Assembly: GCA_937880175.1 (NCBI GenBank)
Contig: CALFLO010000029.1
Span: forward strand, 1-34,027
DNA length: 34,027 nt
Reading direction: 5' to 3'
Origin: an uncultured Gluconobacter sp.
GTDB taxonomy: Bacteria; Pseudomonadota; Alphaproteobacteria; Acetobacterales; Acetobacteraceae
The translations under genes were made by a program, and so were the position numbers. Every line of letters begins with the position of its first letter. Within the stretch, counting starts at the first letter, position 1. The notes under the pieces were generated by a model. The model ran no database searches. It was not told where the DNA came from and saw only the letters and a list, made by a program, of their open reading frames with translations. Below, in pieces: positions 1 through 8,081 of the stretch.

Positions 1-1
1 C

Positions 2-697
2 GCGGTCGGCCGCCTGCCCCTTCCCCGCCCGCCCCGCAGCACGCGTGCCCCCCCCTTCGCCCTGATTTCGGTACCGACCCTGTTCCGCTCTTCGGCGTTC
101 TGGGGCATCGTAATCGCACAGTGCTGCGCGAATTACGCCAACTTCCTGCTGATGTCCTGGCTGCCGATCATCATGCGCCAGACACTGCATCTCGGCATCG
201 CACAGTCCGGAGCGTACACGGCCTACTGCTATGTCGGCGCGGCCATCCTCTCGATCACGGCTGGAAAGATCGGCGAAACGCTCGTCCGCCGGTCCGATCT
301 TTCCATGGGAGGACGCCGCAAGGTCGTATGCCTGTATCTCGTGCTCGCATCTTCCATGGGCTTTCTGCCGCTATGTGGCACTGCCGGAACCATCATTCCG
401 CTCCTCGCGGTCTCCATGGCTTTCATGGCGGGCGGAACAGGGGCAAACATGGCCCTTCTGGCGGACCTTCTGGTGGAAGATGACATTCTCGGCTCCGTGA
501 CCGGCCTGACACTGACCTTCTCCAACGGGCTCGGCATCCTGGCCCCGGTCATGACGGGATATCTGCTTCAGGCCACCGGCAATTTCCACGGGGTTTTCTA
601 CATCACGGGCTTCATCATCCTGTGCGGAGCCCTCGCCGCTGCCCTCCTTCCCCGGCGTCCGTTCCATGGTCGCCCCCAGCCGGATCAGACTGCATGA
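2..697 (+). CDS. MFS transporter, C-terminal part (5' end outside the window)
   Basis: The reading frame is open from the first bases of the window and ends at a TGA at 695-697, so only the C-terminal half or so of the protein is present. From about base 95 it encodes several hydrophobic stretches separated by short polar loops (for example around 140-280, 330-460, 480-570 and 590-650), as in the second six-helix bundle of a major facilitator transporter. Segments such as FWGIVIAQCCANYANF and NGLGILAPVMTGYL resemble the anion:cation symporter branch, but the substrate cannot be read from sequence. The stop overlaps the pxpB start (ATGA), so it is co-translated with the oxoprolinase operon and probably imports its substrate. 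The first 60 bases are unusually proline/arginine rich and may be a cytoplasmic loop. Confidence 0.8.
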   Translation, partial: AVGRLPLPRPPRSTRAPPFALISVPTLFRSSAFWGIVIAQCCANYANFLLMSWLPIIMRQTLHLGIAQSGAYTAYCYVGAAILSITAGKIGETLVRRSDLSMGGRRKVVCLYLVLASSMGFLPLCGTAGTIIPLLAVSMAFMAGGTGANMALLADLLVEDDILGSVTGLTLTFSNGLGILAPVMTGYLLQATGNFHGVFYITGFIILCGALAAALLPRRPFHGRPQPDQTA

Positions 698-1335
698 CCC
701 GTATTCACATGGCTGGCGCGGGCGGCCTCCTTCTGGATGCTGCCGACGGGCCGTTCAACGACACGACACAGCGCCGCATCTGGGCCACAAGCCGCGAACT
801 GAACGCGCGGCCCGAGATCGTGCAGACCATCCCTGGCGTGAACAACCTTCTCGTCATGTTCGATGCCGCCGAAACCGATCCCGCCATCATGGAAGAGCTT
901 CTGCGCGACATCTGGACGCAGGCCTCCGCCGAGGAAATTCCCTCCCGCGAAATCGTGGTGCCCGTCGTCTATGGCGGCACGTTCGGCGAGGATCTGGCCC
1001 TGGTCGCCCGCTTTGCCGGCCTGACGGAAGAAGAAACCATCGCAGCCCACATGACGGCCCGCTACAGCGTGGCCGCAATCGGCGCCATGGCCGGCTTCGT
1101 CTACCTGACGGGGCTTGATTCCCGACTGGCCATCCCCCGGCGGGACTCTCCGCGCCTGCGGGTCGAGGAAGGCGCCGTGGTCATCGGCGGCGGCCATGCC
1201 GGGATGATGCCGTGCACCTCGCCGTCGGGATGGCATATTCTTGGCCGGACGGATCTCTGCCTGTTTGACGCTTTCCGTCCCGAACCCGGCCTCCTGCGGC
1301 TGGGCGATACCGTCCGTTTCGTGAGGGCCTCATGA
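694..1335 (+). CDS. pxpB: 5-oxoprolinase subunit PxpB (KipI family)
   Basis: The protein has 213 residues, the usual PxpB/KipI size. The start chosen is the ATG at 694, which overlaps the transporter stop as ATGA; a longer upstream extension is open but lies inside the transporter gene. The family signature is clear: an N-terminal region ending in a VQTIPGVNNLLVMFD-type strand, the stretch IVVPVVYGGTFGEDL, and the C-terminal GMMPCTSPSGWHILGRT segment. In characterised bacteria PxpA, PxpB and PxpC together cleave 5-oxoproline to glutamate with ATP. Here pxpB overlaps pxpC by four bases and the acc genes lie downstream, so the complex may instead use a biotin-linked carboxylation route (inference). 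Confidence 0.9.
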   Translation: MTRIHMAGAGGLLLDAADGPFNDTTQRRIWATSRELNARPEIVQTIPGVNNLLVMFDAAETDPAIMEELLRDIWTQASAEEIPSREIVVPVVYGGTFGEDLALVARFAGLTEEETIAAHMTARYSVAAIGAMAGFVYLTGLDSRLAIPRRDSPRLRVEEGAVVIGGGHAGMMPCTSPSGWHILGRTDLCLFDAFRPEPGLLRLGDTVRFVRAS

Positions 1336-2303
1336 TCGAAATCCTGACAGGCTCATCCCTCAACACGGTTCAGGATTTTGGCCGCCGCCACGCAATGGCC
1401 ATGGGCGTGGCTCAGGGCGGAACCATGGACCGCCTGGCGCTGAGCCACGGCAATCTGCTGCTCGACAATCCGCTGGATGCGGCCGGGATCGAGATCGTGT
1501 TCTTTCCCTTCCGCGTCCGCTTTCACACCGGGATTTCCTTTGCCGTCACCGGGGCCGACTGCCCCGTTATGCTGGACGACCTGCAACTCCCGCGTGACTG
1601 GGCGATCACCGCCCGTCCCGGACAGACACTGACCATCCGTGCGCCACGGCAGGGCGCCAGAGCCTATCTGACGGTACGGGGCGGTCTGGACGTTCCCTCC
1701 GTTCTGGGTGCGCGCTCAACGGACCTCAAAGGTGGTTTCGGGGGCCTTGAAGGCCGGGCACTCCACAAAGGAGATCGTCTTGCCTGTGTGACGGCCACCA
1801 GCATCCGCCTGCCTGCCGCAGGATACGGCCTCTCCGGCGCCTGCCCGCTTCCTCCCGCCGAGGGCACAGCGGTCCGCGTCCTGCCCGCCGCCGAGCATGA
1901 CATTTTCACGCCCGAAAGCCTGAAGATCTTCCAGACGGCAGCCTGGACCCTGACGCCCAGCGCCAACCGGATGGGATACCGTCTGGAAGGGCAGGACGCA
2001 CTGGCACTGATGCGCCCGCTGAGCCTGTTTTCCCATGGCATCCTGCCCGGAACAGTTCAGGTTCCACCTGCGGGACAGCCGATCATCCAGATGATGGATG
2101 CCAATACCTGCGGCGGCTATCCCAAGATCGCCACCGTCATCGAGCCGGATCTGCGCCTGCTGTCCCAGACCACTGTCGGCGCGCCGGTCCATTTCCGGGA
2201 AATCACGCGCGATGACGCGGTTCAGGCCATCCGTCAGGACACTGCCGACCTGCGAACCCTAACCGTCGAAATTGCGAAGTTTCGCGCACAACTCGTTTTC
2301 TGA
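1332..2303 (+). CDS. pxpC: 5-oxoprolinase subunit PxpC, biotin-dependent carboxyltransferase family (KipA)
   Basis: This 323-residue protein matches the PxpC/KipA family, related to the carboxyltransferase domain of urea amidolyase. Visible family blocks are the N-terminal NTVQDFGRRHAMAMGV, the LTVRGGLDVPSVLGARSTDL segment, SANRMGYRLEG, and near the C-terminus GTVQVPPAGQPIIQMMDA and GGYPKIATV. Its ATG overlaps the pxpB stop (ATGA). PxpB and PxpC homologues form one functional unit, and in urea carboxylase-type enzymes the homologous domains transfer a carboxyl group from carboxybiotin to an amide nitrogen. Having accB and accC in the same operon makes that chemistry plausible here, but it is not shown by the sequence. 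Confidence 0.9.
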   Translation: MIEILTGSSLNTVQDFGRRHAMAMGVAQGGTMDRLALSHGNLLLDNPLDAAGIEIVFFPFRVRFHTGISFAVTGADCPVMLDDLQLPRDWAITARPGQTLTIRAPRQGARAYLTVRGGLDVPSVLGARSTDLKGGFGGLEGRALHKGDRLACVTATSIRLPAAGYGLSGACPLPPAEGTAVRVLPAAEHDIFTPESLKIFQTAAWTLTPSANRMGYRLEGQDALALMRPLSLFSHGILPGTVQVPPAGQPIIQMMDANTCGGYPKIATVIEPDLRLLSQTTVGAPVHFREITRDDAVQAIRQDTADLRTLTVEIAKFRAQLVF

Positions 2304-2355
2304 TGCCCCATTCTGTTTTCACGGCTCTGTTTTCAAATCCGGGAGTTCTGACACC

Positions 2356-3117
2356 ATGAGCAAGACAATCGATCTGAACGCCGATCTTGGCGAGAGCTTC
2401 GGCCATTACACGATGGGTAATGACGGCGCGATGCTGGACATCGTGACCTCTGCCAACGTTGCCTGCGGCTTTCACGGCGGCGATCCGGAAGTCATGGCCG
2501 AAACCTTTCGGATCGCCCGCGAAAAAGGCGTGTCTGTCGGTTCCCATCCCGGCTTCCCGGACCTGTGGGGCTTCGGACGCCGCGTCATGCCGTTCACCTC
2601 CGCGCAGATCGAACGGATCGTGGCCTACCAGATGGGCGCGGCACAGGCCCTCGCCACCTATTCGGGTCATCGCATGACCTACATGAAAACCCACGGCGCA
2701 CTGGGCAATCTGACCGAACGCGATCCCGCTGTTGCCGAAGCCATCGTCAACGCAGTCAAAGCCGTGGACCCGAACCTTCCCATCATGGCCATCGCCCTGA
2801 GCCATCTTGAACGCATCGGACGTGAGCGGGGCCTGACCGTATTCTCGGAAATTTTTGCAGACCGCGCCTATACGGAAGACGGCCATCTCGTCTCCCGCAA
2901 GGAGCCGGGTGCGGTCCTGCATGATGCCGAATTCGCAGCCGCCCGCGCGGTGCGGATGGTTCAGAACGGCGCCATCGAGACCATCTCCGGGAAAATGCTG
3001 CCCACACGCATCGATACGATCTGCGTGCATGGTGACAACGCGGAATCCGTGGACGTGGCCCGCAAGGTTCGCGCGGGCTTCGAAGCCGCCGGCATCGCCC
3101 TGCGCGCCCTGACCTGA
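2356..3117 (+). CDS. pxpA: 5-oxoprolinase subunit PxpA (LamB/YcsF family)
   Basis: The start chosen is the ATG at 2356, preceded by GGGAG about ten bases upstream; the longer reading begins inside pxpC. The 253-residue product has the LamB/YcsF signatures: DLNADLGESFG at residues 5-15, SANVACGFHGGDP, SHPGFPDLWGFGRR and the MKTHGALGN block. PxpA is the subunit that with PxpBC carries out ATP-dependent opening of 5-oxoproline. It is cytoplasmic, with no signal peptide. It sits 52 bases after pxpC and 25 before accB, within the same operon. Family assignment is firm; the true substrate in this organism is inferred. Confidence 0.92.
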   Translation: MSKTIDLNADLGESFGHYTMGNDGAMLDIVTSANVACGFHGGDPEVMAETFRIAREKGVSVGSHPGFPDLWGFGRRVMPFTSAQIERIVAYQMGAAQALATYSGHRMTYMKTHGALGNLTERDPAVAEAIVNAVKAVDPNLPIMAIALSHLERIGRERGLTVFSEIFADRAYTEDGHLVSRKEPGAVLHDAEFAAARAVRMVQNGAIETISGKMLPTRIDTICVHGDNAESVDVARKVRAGFEAAGIALRALT

Positions 3118-3142
3118 AGCAGACCGGAAGGCCAACCTCTCC

Positions 3143-3595
3143 ATGATCTCCGATCTCAAAACCCTCGATGCCCTGATGGCCCGGATGCAGGCGCTGGGCA
3201 TCACCGAACTCGACTACTCCCGCGATGGAGAGCATATCCGTCTGGTGCGCGATGGGCAGGACCGCAGTCCGCCGACGAGCAGCCCTGCTCCAGCGATCGC
3301 AGCTTCTTCGGCTCCGGCCGCCGAAACAGTAGCCGCCCCGGCAAAAGCCGAGACCACGATCGAAGCCCCGATGCACGGCCAGTTCTATACATCGGCCGCC
3401 CCCGATGTGCCGCCTTTCGTCAAGCCAGGCGACATCGTGGCGGAAGGACAGCCGCTCTATATCCTCGAAGTCATGAAGACGCTCTCGCGCATCGAGGCCG
3501 AGTTTCCCTGCCGCATCGTCGCCGTGCTGGCCGCAAATGCCGAGGCCGTGTCTCCCGGAACGCCGCTGTTCAGCGTGGAGCCGCTCGATGCGTGA
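3143..3595 (+). CDS. accB: Biotin carboxyl carrier protein (AccB-like)
   Basis: This 150-residue protein has the three-part layout of a biotin carboxyl carrier protein: a helical N-terminal segment (residues 1-40), an Ala/Pro-rich flexible linker (about 42-72) and a C-terminal biotinyl domain. The biotinylation motif EVMKT is intact, with the acceptor lysine at residue 112, and GDIVAEGQPLYIL precedes it as expected. The gene overlaps accC by eight bases. Because it lies inside the pxp cluster it is probably a dedicated carrier for this pathway rather than the housekeeping fatty-acid subunit; that is an inference from context. Compare the following 132-aa gene, which looks like a second, degenerate carrier. 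Confidence 0.9.
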   Translation: MISDLKTLDALMARMQALGITELDYSRDGEHIRLVRDGQDRSPPTSSPAPAIAASSAPAAETVAAPAKAETTIEAPMHGQFYTSAAPDVPPFVKPGDIVAEGQPLYILEVMKTLSRIEAEFPCRIVAVLAANAEAVSPGTPLFSVEPLDA

Positions 3596-4943
3596 TCCGC
3601 GCCGAGTCCTGATCGCCAATCGCGGTGAAATCGCCCTGCGCATTACCCGGGCCTGCCGCCTGCTCGGGCTGCACAGCATCGGCATCCATTCCGAAGCCGA
3701 TGCCAGCCTCGCGCATCTGCGCCTCGTGGATGAAACGATCTGCATCGGCCCGGCCGCCGCCTCGCACAGCTATCTGGACGCCGCCCGTGTCCTGCGCGCC
3801 GCCGAACTGACGAACGCCGACATCATCCATCCCGGCTATGGCTTCCTGTCGGAAAACGCCGATTTCGCCGAAGCGGTGGAACACTCCGGGCGCATCCTTG
3901 CAGGCCCGACCGCCGCCATCATGCGCCTGATGGGCGACAAGATCAGCGCCAAGCAGCAGATGCGCCGCTCCGGCGTGCCCTGCCTGCCCGGTACGGAAAA
4001 CGCTCTACCCACAGACCTTTCCGAAGCGCAGACGATCTGCGACGCCATCGGCTACCCGCTGATCGTCAAGGCGGCGGGCGGCGGCGGCGGGCGCGGGATG
4101 CGTGTGGTCATGACCGCGGCCGATCTGCGCGACGCCATCGAGACGGCGCGGGAAGAAGCCGGCCGCGCTTTCGGCAATCCATCCGTCTATGCTGAACGCT
4201 TCCTCCAGCATCCCCGCCACATCGAAATTCAGGTTCTGGCTGACCGGCAGGGCAATGCCGTCTGGCTCGGCGCGCGGGACTGCTCCATACAGCGCCGTCA
4301 TCAGAAGCTGATCGAGGAAGCCCCGGCCATCGGCATCGACCCGCAGGCCATTGCGGAGCTTGGCGAACGCTGTGCGAAAGCCTGCACTCTGATGGGCTAT
4401 ACCGGCGCCGGCACGTTCGAATTCCTGTACGAAGACGGCGCGTTTTCGTTCATCGAAATGAACACCCGCCTTCAGGTCGAGCACCCCGTCACGGAAATGA
4501 CGACCGGTATCGACATCGTCTGCGAACAGCTCCTAATCGCGATGGGAAAGCCCCTCTCCTTCACACAGGCCGATATCCGCACCGAAGGCCACGCCATCGA
4601 GTGCCGTATCAATGCCGAAGACCCCGAGAGCTTCCGCCCTGCCCCTGGAAAGGTCGTGAACTGGCGGGCTCCCGGCGGTCCCGGCGTGCGCGTCGATACG
4701 CATCTGTATGACGGCTATGTCGTGCCGCCCAATTACGACTCCCTGATCGCCAAACTGATCGTCCACGGCAGGGACCGCACGGATGCGCTCAACCGCATGC
4801 ATGCCGCCCTTTCCGAAATGCAGATCACCGGCATCGCCACCACCACTCCCCTGCATCTGCGCCTGATGAACGAGCCCGGCGTGCGCGAAGGCAGCGTCAG
4901 CGTGCACTATCTCGAAGCCCTCATGCGAAAGTCCGCCCCATGA
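3588..4943 (+). CDS. accC: Biotin carboxylase (AccC-like)
   Basis: The start chosen is the ATG at 3588, which overlaps the accB stop and begins with MRDPRRVLIANRGEIALR, the usual AccC N-terminus; the 451-residue length is normal. The biotin-carboxylase fold is complete: the N-terminal IANRGEIA strand, HPGYGFLSENADFA, the glycine-rich ATP-grasp loop KAAGGGGGRGMR, and the catalytic EMNTRLQVEHPVTE block. It should carboxylate biotin on AccB using ATP and bicarbonate. No carboxyltransferase of the AccAD or propionyl-CoA type is present, so PxpC is the only candidate partner in the locus (inference). The stop overlaps the next ATG (ATGA). Confidence 0.92.
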   Translation: MRDPRRVLIANRGEIALRITRACRLLGLHSIGIHSEADASLAHLRLVDETICIGPAAASHSYLDAARVLRAAELTNADIIHPGYGFLSENADFAEAVEHSGRILAGPTAAIMRLMGDKISAKQQMRRSGVPCLPGTENALPTDLSEAQTICDAIGYPLIVKAAGGGGGRGMRVVMTAADLRDAIETAREEAGRAFGNPSVYAERFLQHPRHIEIQVLADRQGNAVWLGARDCSIQRRHQKLIEEAPAIGIDPQAIAELGERCAKACTLMGYTGAGTFEFLYEDGAFSFIEMNTRLQVEHPVTEMTTGIDIVCEQLLIAMGKPLSFTQADIRTEGHAIECRINAEDPESFRPAPGKVVNWRAPGGPGVRVDTHLYDGYVVPPNYDSLIAKLIVHGRDRTDALNRMHAALSEMQITGIATTTPLHLRLMNEPGVREGSVSVHYLEALMRKSAP

Positions 4944-5338
4944 CTTTTCTTGAAGACCTTCTGACCGACCTTCCCGAACTGGTTGGCCGGATGAGACAGC
5001 ACGATGTCCGTCATGTCTCGCTGCAAAACGGGACAGGCGCGCTGGCCCTGACCATAACGGCAAACCCATGCCAGGCGCCGCAGGCGAAACGCGTCCCCCC
5101 GGCAGAAAAGGTGGAAGACACGCCCGTTCTCAGCCCAGAAATGGGCCTGTTCCGTCAGCATGGCCTGAGCGAACACCAGACCGTCCGAAATGGGAAGATC
5201 GTGGGATTTGTCGAGGCAGGCGCCCTTCGCCTTCCTGTCACAGCCACGGCGGATGGCAAGCTCAGCCCAGCGATGGTCGAGGACGGCAGCCCCGTGGGCT
5301 ATCATGACATCCTCTTCCGGATCCACCCGGATGGCTGA
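4940..5338 (+). CDS. Degenerate biotin-carrier-like protein without the acceptor lysine
   Basis: This 132-residue protein aligns by eye along its whole length with a biotin carboxyl carrier protein. Residues 1-40 match the helical N-terminus followed by a beta segment, 42-62 form a Pro/Lys-rich linker, and 64-128 match the biotinyl domain: SPEMGLF, then VRNGKIVGFVEAG, then DGKLSPAMVEDGSPVGYHDI and LFRI. Where a carrier has E-A/V-M-K, this protein has E92-A-G-A95, so the biotinylated lysine is replaced by alanine. It cannot carry biotin at the normal place. The four-base overlap with accC suggests a structural or regulatory role in the same complex. Family placement is my own alignment; function is unknown. 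Confidence 0.65.
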   Translation: MTFLEDLLTDLPELVGRMRQHDVRHVSLQNGTGALALTITANPCQAPQAKRVPPAEKVEDTPVLSPEMGLFRQHGLSEHQTVRNGKIVGFVEAGALRLPVTATADGKLSPAMVEDGSPVGYHDILFRIHPDG

Positions 5339-5340
5339 GA

Positions 5341-5364
5341 CGCCGCGCTCAGAGAGACGCGGCG
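5341..5364. terminator. Stem-loop between convergent genes
   Basis: A 7-bp perfect stem (CGCCGCG at 5341-5347 pairing with CGCGGCG at 5358-5364) with a 10-base loop lies just after the plus-strand operon and overlaps the end of the convergent regulator gene. It has no T-run, so it is only a possible factor-independent terminator. Confidence 0.3.
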
Positions 5365-5912
5365 GAGCGCGAGGCCTGTTCGTAAAAGCCTGTCAGCACA
5401 CGCAGCGCCTTGGCGACTTCGGCAATCGCGACGTCCCCGACCTCCCGGTTCTGGGGGATGTGCTCCAGCAGGCAGATCCGGCGCAGGCGCGCATATTCCA
5501 TGCAAAGCTCCCGCCCTTTCTGCGTCGTGCTGACAAAGACCTCCTTGCCATGACGCCGACGCTGGATCAGCCCGTGCTCGTCGAGCTTCTTCATCGCGTA
5601 GTTCAGGTAATGCCGCTCGGACAGGTTCAGGGTGAACATCAGGTCCGAAATACTTTTCTCCCGGTTCCGGTGATTGACGCTGTGCAGGATCAGCGTGTCG
5701 AGCGCCGAAAGGTCCGGCAAGCCCGCCGCAGCCATGCCCCGTGCCATCCAGCGATGAAACGCATGGTTCACGACCGTCAGGGCAAATTCGAATTCGCTCA
5801 GATCCTCGTTGCCCGGCAGCGCCAGATGCGACGAGGACACGATGAAGGCCCGTTCCATATCTGCAACATCCGGCGTCACCGGCGGACGGCTCTCACCTTT
5901 CGTGTCCTTCAT
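5349..5912 (-). CDS. Winged-helix (MarR-like) transcriptional regulator
   Basis: The start chosen is the ATG at 5912, which has AAGG and GGGGAG upstream; a GTG four codons earlier has no spacing for a ribosome site. The roughly 187-residue product has no membrane segments. A central block reads LDTLILHSVNHRN, SISDLMFTLNLSERHYLNYAMKK and LDEHGLIQRRRHGKEVFVSTT, which is the helix-turn-helix plus wing of a MarR-type regulator. The gene is divergent from hyuA (78 bases between starts) and convergent to the pxp-acc operon, so it probably controls hyuAB and perhaps the whole pathway (inference). I see no clear operator palindrome in the short intergenic gap. Confidence 0.75.
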   Translation of the reverse strand: MKDTKGESRPPVTPDVADMERAFIVSSSHLALPGNEDLSEFEFALTVVNHAFHRWMARGMAAAGLPDLSALDTLILHSVNHRNREKSISDLMFTLNLSERHYLNYAMKKLDEHGLIQRRRHGKEVFVSTTQKGRELCMEYARLRRICLLEHIPQNREVGDVAIAEVAKALRVLTGFYEQASRSAASL

Positions 5913-5990
5913 GGTCCTTCTCACTCCCCGTCAGCAAACGTCTCTTCCAGACATCCTATTGCACTCTAACCCGATACGGAAAACACAGGC

Positions 5991-8081
5991 ATGGTCGACA
6001 GTACACAAATCCGTCTCGCCGCTGATATCGGTGGCACATTTACGGACGTGGTTCTCCAGACACCGCAGGGACGTCTGACGCGCAAGGTCCTCACGACGCC
6101 CAGCGCGCCCGAACAGGGCGTCATGGATGGTATCGGACTCGTGATTCAGGACGCGGGCCTTCAGTTTCCTGACGTGACGGTGTTCGTACACGGCACGACC
6201 CTTGCGACCAATGCGATCATCGAACGCCGGGGCGCCCGCACGGCCCTCATCGGGACGCAGGGCTTTCGGGACATTCTCGAAATCGGCACTGAAAGCCGGT
6301 TCAACCAGTATGACCTGATGCTGCAAAAACCCAGCCCCCTCGTCCCCCGTGATCTGCGTTTCACCGTCCCCGAGCGCATGGACGCCCGCGGCACGGTCCA
6401 GCTTCCGCTGGATGAGGCGGCCGTTCTGGCCCTCGTGCCGCAACTCCGAGAGACCCAGGTCGAGAGCATCGCGGTGGCGTTCCTCCATGCCTATGCTAAT
6501 CCGGCCCATGAACGCCGCGTGCAGGCCCTTCTTCAGGAGGCCATGCCGGACATCACCATTTCCATTTCAAGCGACGTCTGCCCCGAAATCCGGGAGTACG
6601 AACGCACCTCCACCACGGTCGCGAATGCTTATGTCCAGCCCCTGATGGCGGGCTATCTGGGACGCCTGCGCGAAGCCCTTAATGCAAAGGGCTTTCAGGG
6701 CGCATTATATCTCGTCACGTCCGGCGGCGGTCTCACCGCACTGGAAACGGCGCGGCAGTTCCCCGTCCGGCTTGTGGAATCCGGACCGGCGGGGGGGGCG
6801 ATCTTCGCCGCACAGTGCGCCGAGCGTCTGGGGGAAGACCGCGTCCTGTCCTTCGACATGGGCGGCACGACCGCAAAAGTCTGCCTGATCGAAGACGGAG
6901 AGCCCGCATCCTCCCGTTTCTTCGAAGTGGACCGCACGGCCCGATTCATGAAAGGATCCGGCCTGCCCTTACGGATCCCTGTGATCGAAATGGTCGAGAT
7001 CGGCGCGGGCGGCGGCTCCATCGCCCATCTGGATGCGATGAAGCGCGTCGTCGTCGGACCGGAAAGCGCGTCTTCCGTTCCCGGGCCGGCCTGTTACGGG
7101 CTTGGAGGCAAGCGCCCCGCCGTTACAGATGCGGACGTGATGCTCGGCCTGATCCGACCGGAAAACTTCGCGGGCGGCAGCATCCAGCTCCAGCCGGACC
7201 GCTCCGCCGAAGCCCTTCTGGCCGATATCGGCACCCCGCTAGGCCTGTCGGCTGAAATGTCCGCCCATGCGGTCTATGAAATCGTGTGCGAAAACATGGC
7301 CAGCGCCGCCCGCGTTCATGCGGCCGAGCGTGGCGCCGTCATCGGCGACCACACCATGATCGCCTTTGGTGGCGCAGCCCCCCTCCATGCTGCGCGTGTT
7401 GCGGAAAAGCTTGGAATCCAGCGCCTCGTCATTCCATCCAATGCGGGTGTCGGCTCAGCCGTAGGCTTTCTCGCTGCACCAGTCTCGTTCGAACTGGTCC
7501 GTTCTTTCCCCATGTGTCTGGACGACAGCTTCAATTCGGAAGAGGTTTCAGCCCTGCTGGATGACATGACGCAGGCCGCACACGGCATGGTTCAGGACGA
7601 TGCCCGGACGGAAACACTCCATATCCGGCGCGCGGGGTTCATGCGCTATGTCGGTCAGGGCCATGAGATCATCGTGACCCTCCCGGACGGCGCCATCAGC
7701 AGCGATCACCTGTCCGCGCTTCGGGACGCGTTCGAAGCGGAATATGCGCGCCAGTTCGCACGGGTCATCCCCCATGCCGCCGTCGAGATCCTGAACTGGT
7801 CCGTGAGCGTGTCCACCACACCACGGAAGTATCCGCCCTTCGAGGCCGCCCCGGCCCTGCATGACGCGGTATCCGGCGACATCCGGAAGCTGTTTGACGG
7901 TGCAACCGGCACTCATGTCGATCTGCCGGTCTACGAACGGACCGATATGGGACCGGGCAGTCGTGTTTCCGGCCCTGCCCTGATCGCTGAAAAAGAAACC
8001 ACGACCTACGTCTCCTCCCGCTACACCGCCCATCTGGACGGTAGCGGCAACATCATTCTGGACATGAAGGACGCCGTCTGA
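5991..8081 (+). CDS. hyuA: Hydantoinase/oxoprolinase family protein, A subunit (HyuA-like)
   Basis: This 696-residue protein has the full HyuA layout: an N-terminal ASKHA-type ATP-binding segment AADIGGTFTDVVL (residues 10-22), HGTTLATNAIIERRG, the VESGPAGGAIFAA block, SFDMGGTTAKVCLI, and a C-terminal domain with GPGSRVSGPALIAEKETT. Homologues work with a HyuB partner in ATP-dependent ring opening of 5-oxoproline, N-methylhydantoin or caprolactam, or in acetone/acetophenone carboxylation. The stop overlaps the hyuB start (TGATG). A GGAAAA about eight bases upstream may serve as ribosome site. The family is firm; the substrate is not determined by the sequence. Confidence 0.92.
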   Translation: MVDSTQIRLAADIGGTFTDVVLQTPQGRLTRKVLTTPSAPEQGVMDGIGLVIQDAGLQFPDVTVFVHGTTLATNAIIERRGARTALIGTQGFRDILEIGTESRFNQYDLMLQKPSPLVPRDLRFTVPERMDARGTVQLPLDEAAVLALVPQLRETQVESIAVAFLHAYANPAHERRVQALLQEAMPDITISISSDVCPEIREYERTSTTVANAYVQPLMAGYLGRLREALNAKGFQGALYLVTSGGGLTALETARQFPVRLVESGPAGGAIFAAQCAERLGEDRVLSFDMGGTTAKVCLIEDGEPASSRFFEVDRTARFMKGSGLPLRIPVIEMVEIGAGGGSIAHLDAMKRVVVGPESASSVPGPACYGLGGKRPAVTDADVMLGLIRPENFAGGSIQLQPDRSAEALLADIGTPLGLSAEMSAHAVYEIVCENMASAARVHAAERGAVIGDHTMIAFGGAAPLHAARVAEKLGIQRLVIPSNAGVGSAVGFLAAPVSFELVRSFPMCLDDSFNSEEVSALLDDMTQAAHGMVQDDARTETLHIRRAGFMRYVGQGHEIIVTLPDGAISSDHLSALRDAFEAEYARQFARVIPHAAVEILNWSVSVSTTPRKYPPFEAAPALHDAVSGDIRKLFDGATGTHVDLPVYERTDMGPGSRVSGPALIAEKETTTYVSSRYTAHLDGSGNIILDMKDAV

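Noticed and set aside
2203..3204. Long minus-strand open frame (333 codons) opposite pxpA.
   Set aside because: It is antisense to a clear conserved gene and reflects GC-rich codon bias; no family features.
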